Below the pieces are notes generated by a model. It was not told the DNA's origin, searched no databases, and saw only the letters and a list, made by a program, of their open reading frames with translations. The position numbers were made by a program, and so were the translations under genes. Below, piece after piece: positions 61,287-64,000 of a DNA stretch of 64,000 nt. The DNA comes from Pannonibacter phragmitetus DSM 14782. GTDB lineage: Bacteria > Pseudomonadota > Alphaproteobacteria > Rhizobiales > Stappiaceae. The DNA is taken from NCBI RefSeq assembly GCF_000382365.1, contig NZ_KB908232.1, positions 36,362 to 100,361 on the forward strand, in the 5' to 3' direction. Numbering within the stretch: position 1 is the first letter of the stretch; every line of letters starts with the position of its first letter.

Positions 61287-61475
61287 CGCCGTCTCTCTCA
61301 AGATGCTCCCTATCCCTTAGGAGGAGACGCATCCATGGGGGCTGGCGTGAAAGACGGACGGCAACACAGCCGGGACTCACCGCAGGGCTTTCGCGCAGGC
61401 CTCTACGGCTTAGACGGGCCGGACCTTGCCCGAGGCTTGCAGCATGCAGACACATATGAAGTGCCAGCAGCATTC

Positions 61476-61505
61476 GTCATGCCACGACTTGATCGTGGCA
61501 TCCAT
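61476..61505 (+). repeat. REP-like palindrome (forward)
   Basis: GTCATGCCACGACTTGATCG with TGCCACGA / TCGTGGCA as an 8-bp stem. The pattern GTCATGCC..GACTTGATC..GGCATCCA is a widespread alphaproteobacterial intergenic repeat. It lies in a 453-base gap without genes (61287-61739). Confidence 0.7.
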
Positions 61506-61593
61506 ACCGTTCCCTGAAAGCAAATAATGGAAAGCCCTTCAGCGCAATAATAAAGAAACATACCCGAGAAAATGGATGCGGGTGAGCATCGGA

Positions 61594-61623
61594 ATGAATG
61601 CCATGATCAAGTCATGGCATGAC
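61594..61623 (-). repeat. REP-like palindrome (inverted copy)
   Basis: The same repeat as at 61476-61505, read on the reverse strand (GTCATGCCATGACTTGATCA), with a T/A change in both arms that preserves pairing. The two copies are 88 bases apart in opposite orientation and can form a larger stem-loop. Confidence 0.7.
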
Positions 61624-61682
61624 GGAGCTTATTTTTATTACTGAGAAAAACAAGCTCCACCGTCACTCATTCGCAAAAACAA

Positions 61683-61706
61683 ACCCGCCGGGTTTCCCCG
61701 GCGGGT
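61683..61706 (-). terminator. Intrinsic terminator of gatCA
   Basis: ACCCGCCGGG and CCCGGCGGGT form a 10-bp stem with a 4-base loop. On the reverse strand a T-rich TTTGTTTTTG follows, about 34 bases after the gatA stop. Confidence 0.85.
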
Positions 61707-61739
61707 CTGAAATCTTAGCCTGACAGCGCCAGACTTATG

Positions 61740-63212
61740 TTACCACCAGCGGGCCGGGGTGAAGCGGCCGGCGGCCTTTTCGATCACGGCACCAGCCTGG
61801 AACAGGGTTTCCTCGCCGAAGGGGCGGCCGATCAGCTGCAGGCCGAGCGGCAGGCCGGTGGAGGACAGGCCCGCAGGCACGGAGAGGCCCGGCAGGCCGG
61901 CCATGTTCACCGTCACCGTGAAGATGTCGTTGAGATACATGGCGACCGGATCGGAGAACTCGCCCGGCGCAAAGGCGGCATCCGGGGTTGCCGGGGTCAG
62001 GATGGCATCGACGCCTGCTTCAAAGGCCAGATCGAAGTCGCGTTTGATCAGCGTCCGCACCTTCTGGGCCTTGAGGTAATAGGCGTCGTAATAGCCGGCC
62101 GACAGCACATAGGTGCCGATGAGGATGCGGCGCTGCACTTCCTTGCCGAAGCCTGCGGCGCGGGTGTTCTCGTACATCTCGACGATGTCCTTGCCCGGCA
62201 CGCGCAGGCCGTAGCGCACGCCGTCATAACGGGCAAGGTTCGAGGAGGCTTCCGCCGGGGCGACGATGTAATAGGCCGGAAGGGCATATTTCGTGTGCGG
62301 CAGGGAGATGTCGACGATCTCGGCACCGGCTTCCTTCAGCCAGACGATGCCCTGCTGCCAGAGAGCCTCCACTTCCGCCGGCATGCCTTCGACACGGTAT
62401 TCACGCGGAATGCCGATGCGCAGGCCCTTCACGGACTTTCCGATCGCGGCCTCGTAGTCCGGGACCGGCAGATCGACGGAGGTGGTGTCCTTCGGATCAA
62501 CGGAGGCCATGGACTTCAGCAGGATGGCGCAGTCTTCCACCGTCTTGGCGATGGGGCCGGCCTGATCCAGCGACGAGGCATAGGCGATGATGCCCCAGCG
62601 CGAGCAGCGGCCATAGGTCGGCTTGATGCCGACAGTACCAGTGAGCGCGGCAGGCTGGCGGATGGAGCCACCCGTGTCGGTCGCCGTCGCACCAAGGCAC
62701 AGGCTCGCCGCAACGGCTGCCGCCGAACCGCCGGAGGAACCGCCCGGCACCAGTGCCTGGGTGGAGCCGGTCTTGCGCCAGGGGTTGACCACATTGCCGT
62801 AGTAGGAGGACTCGTTGGACGAACCCATGGCGAATTCGTCCATGTTCAGCTTGCCCAGCATCACCGCGCCATCGGCCCACAGGTTGGACGTGACGGTGGA
62901 TTCGTAAGTCGGCTTGAAGCCGTCCAGAACATGCGAGCAGGCCTGCGTGTGGTCACCCTTGGTGGCGAACAGGTCCTTGATGCCCAGCGGCAGGCCTTCC
63001 AGCGCGCCGCCTTCGCCCTTTGACAGCTTCTCATCCGATGCCTTGGCCATGGCACGGGCCTTGTCCGCCGTCACGGCGACATAGGCGTTGATTGCGCCGT
63101 TGGAGCCCTCGATGGAGGAAAGGAAGGCATCCGTCAGCTCGGCGGAGGTGAAGTCCTTGTTGCGCAGGCCGCGGCGGGCTTCGGCAAGGGTCTGATTGGT
63201 CAGATCGGTCAT
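61740..63212 (-). CDS. gatA: Asp-tRNA(Asn)/Glu-tRNA(Gln) amidotransferase subunit A
   Basis: A 490-residue amidase-signature enzyme. [26 protein letters not shown] holds the catalytic Lys, and [53 protein letters not shown] holds the Ser-cisSer pair. It releases ammonia from glutamine for transamidation of misacylated tRNA with GatB and GatC. It follows gatC by 21 bases in the same operon. Confidence 0.96.
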   Translation of the reverse strand: MTDLTNQTLAEARRGLRNKDFTSAELTDAFLSSIEGSNGAINAYVAVTADKARAMAKASDEKLSKGEGGALEGLPLGIKDLFATKGDHTQACSHVLDGFKPTYESTVTSNLWADGAVMLGKLNMDEFAMGSSNESSYYGNVVNPWRKTGSTQALVPGGSSGGSAAAVAASLCLGATATDTGGSIRQPAALTGTVGIKPTYGRCSRWGIIAYASSLDQAGPIAKTVEDCAILLKSMASVDPKDTTSVDLPVPDYEAAIGKSVKGLRIGIPREYRVEGMPAEVEALWQQGIVWLKEAGAEIVDISLPHTKYALPAYYIVAPAEASSNLARYDGVRYGLRVPGKDIVEMYENTRAAGFGKEVQRRILIGTYVLSAGYYDAYYLKAQKVRTLIKRDFDLAFEAGVDAILTPATPDAAFAPGEFSDPVAMYLNDIFTVTVNMAGLPGLSVPAGLSSTGLPLGLQLIGRPFGEETLFQAGAVIEKAAGRFTPARWW

Positions 63213-63233
63213 GATGTTATGTCCTTGCCCGGC

Positions 63234-63521
63234 TTATTCGACGACTTTGGGAACCATGAAGAAGTTGTCTTCGGTGGCCGGCGCATTGGCCACCACGTCG
63301 GCGGCATAGCCGCCATCGGTCACGCCATCGGCGCGCTTCTTCATCGTCTGCGCCACCACGGAGGTCAGCGGCTCGACGCCCTCGATGTTCACCTCGTCCA
63401 GCTGCTCGACGAACTGGAGAATGGAATTCAGCTCGCCGGTCATGCGCTCGGCATCCGCATCGCTCACCTTCAGGCGGGCAAGACGCGCAACGCGCTTCAC
63501 CGTATTGATATCGACAGACAT
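63234..63521 (-). CDS. gatC: Asp-tRNA(Asn)/Glu-tRNA(Gln) amidotransferase subunit C
   Basis: A 95-residue GatC with the family start [27 protein letters not shown] and the motifs [26 protein letters not shown] and [16 protein letters not shown]. It stabilises the GatA-GatB complex. It is the first gene of the gatCA operon. Confidence 0.95.
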   Translation of the reverse strand: MSVDINTVKRVARLARLKVSDADAERMTGELNSILQFVEQLDEVNIEGVEPLTSVVAQTMKKRADGVTDGGYAADVVANAPATEDNFFMVPKVVE

Positions 63522-63725
63522 GGCGCTTCCTCGTGCCGGATGGTCTCATGGAGACAGATGCCCCCTTATTCCGCTGCGTTTGTCCAAAGGCAAGGGGGGC
63601 AGGGAGTTGAGGAAGGAGGCCGGATGATTTACGGTATGGATGGATACCGGAACTGAACTGTAGTTGCTGCAGCACTCCGCAGTGAAGCCTCTGATCTATG
63701 CTGCGGCTTCTCCGCCCCTCTCCCC

Positions 63726-63856
63726 CCTTGAGGGGGAGATGTCTGCGCCAGCAGACAGAGGGGGGTGCCAGCGCCCCGGCACGGTACAGGCTTCCGGTTC
63801 TTTCGAGACGCTGCATCCCCCCCTCTGCCCCCTGACGGGGGCATCTCCCCCTCAAG
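63726..63856. repeat. Pair of inverted REP-like elements
   Basis: A left unit starts CCTTGAGGGGGAGATG (63726), then a small hairpin TCTGC/GCAGA, then AGAGGGGGGTG. A right unit (about 63814-63856) is the same in reverse orientation, with its inner hairpin changed to GCCCCC/GGGGGC. This GAGGGGGAGATG...AGAGGGGGG repeat is common between alphaproteobacterial genes. The region 63522-63725 shows nothing that I recognise. Confidence 0.7.
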
Positions 63857-63862
63857 GCAGGG

Positions 63863-64000
63863 CTATCGCATATGGCTTATGAGCGATGTTAGGAAGTCCT
63901 CGTCCCATCCAGCCTTTTTGATTTTCCGCCTGATTGAGGCCTTGTCAGGATGGGAGCGGATGACGTTGAGGGCGATTTTTCGCAGGAGGGCGATGTTCTG
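63863..64000 (-). mobile_element. ISAs1-family transposase, C-terminal end (runs off the window)
   Basis: Reading from the window edge, the reverse strand encodes QNIALLRKIALNVIRSHPDK then SIRRKIKKAGWDEDFLTSLI and stops at TAG (63863). The pattern NLALLRKIALNLL...KRAGWDDxFLL is the C-terminus of ISAs1-family transposases. Only 45 residues are in view. The element end probably lies near 63857, directly next to the right REP unit; CAGGGCTATCGCATA there could be its terminal inverted repeat. Confidence 0.7.

Noticed and set aside
63217..63855. 212-codon reverse frame upstream of gatC
   Set aside because: It runs over the REP elements and across gatC in another frame; its sequence is low-complexity and unlike any family.

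Overview
The window is a contiguous piece of a GC-rich alphaproteobacterial chromosome. Supporting signs are an NDUFS4-type complex I subunit, an opgG-opgI-opgH glucan operon of the Rhodobacter type, a two-domain cold-shock protein, separate gatCA and gatB loci, and the REP-like repeats seen in Hyphomicrobiales and Rhodobacterales. A Stappiaceae-like genus such as Pannonibacter or Stappia is a guess. No phage, plasmid or CRISPR locus is seen; one truncated transposase lies at the right edge.

Layout. 1-3.1 kb: the start of an adenine deaminase, a zinc alcohol dehydrogenase and an AbrB-type membrane protein. 3.2-15.5 kb: a C-P lyase (phosphonate) locus in two transcription units, phnFGHIJKLM and phnCDEE plus a hexapeptide transferase, separated by a methyltransferase of opposite strand. 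Each unit is preceded by a Pho-box-like direct repeat and then a related AATTCATTCG palindrome, proposed as the PhnF operator. PhnJ is anomalous: it has only two cysteines and lacks the canonical Fe-S and radical cysteines. 15.6-18.7 kb: a fructokinase and a chemoreceptor that also has a Pho-box-like repeat upstream. 18.7-22.5 kb: a four-gene lipid A or envelope glycosylation operon. 22.6-24.3 kb: a phosphodiesterase, a CAP-domain lipoprotein and a candidate small RNA gene with its own promoter and terminator. 24.3-28.9 kb: a candidate RiPP locus (YcaO enzyme, two NHLP-like precursor peptides, a SARP-type regulator).

28.9-37.7 kb: mostly housekeeping and small genes, three tRNAs (Arg-TCT, Pro-TGG, Glu-TTC), a sirtuin, a glyoxalase and a caspase-like protein. 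37.7-45.1 kb: an IclR-controlled catabolic island with an acyl-CoA ligase, an SDR, a tandem PPC-domain protein and a divergent TRAP transporter. 45.2-49.6 kb: a PPK2 kinase, a DUF2147 protein, a diguanylate cyclase, a GST and a HigA-like/GNAT pair. 49.7-54.3 kb: gatB and a FliK-like/FlhB-like pair. 54.4-59 kb: small genes and opgGIH. 59-63.5 kb: an FAD oxidoreductase, an unusual trypsin-like protease and gatCA. The end holds REP elements and an ISAs1-like transposase fragment.

A dispersed repeat of about 100 bp, with short terminal inverted repeats and a hairpin that covaries between copies, occurs five times (9.9, 12.9, 16.6, 32.3 and 47.9 kb). Three copies overlap the stop codon of a neighbouring gene and one splits phnD from phnE.
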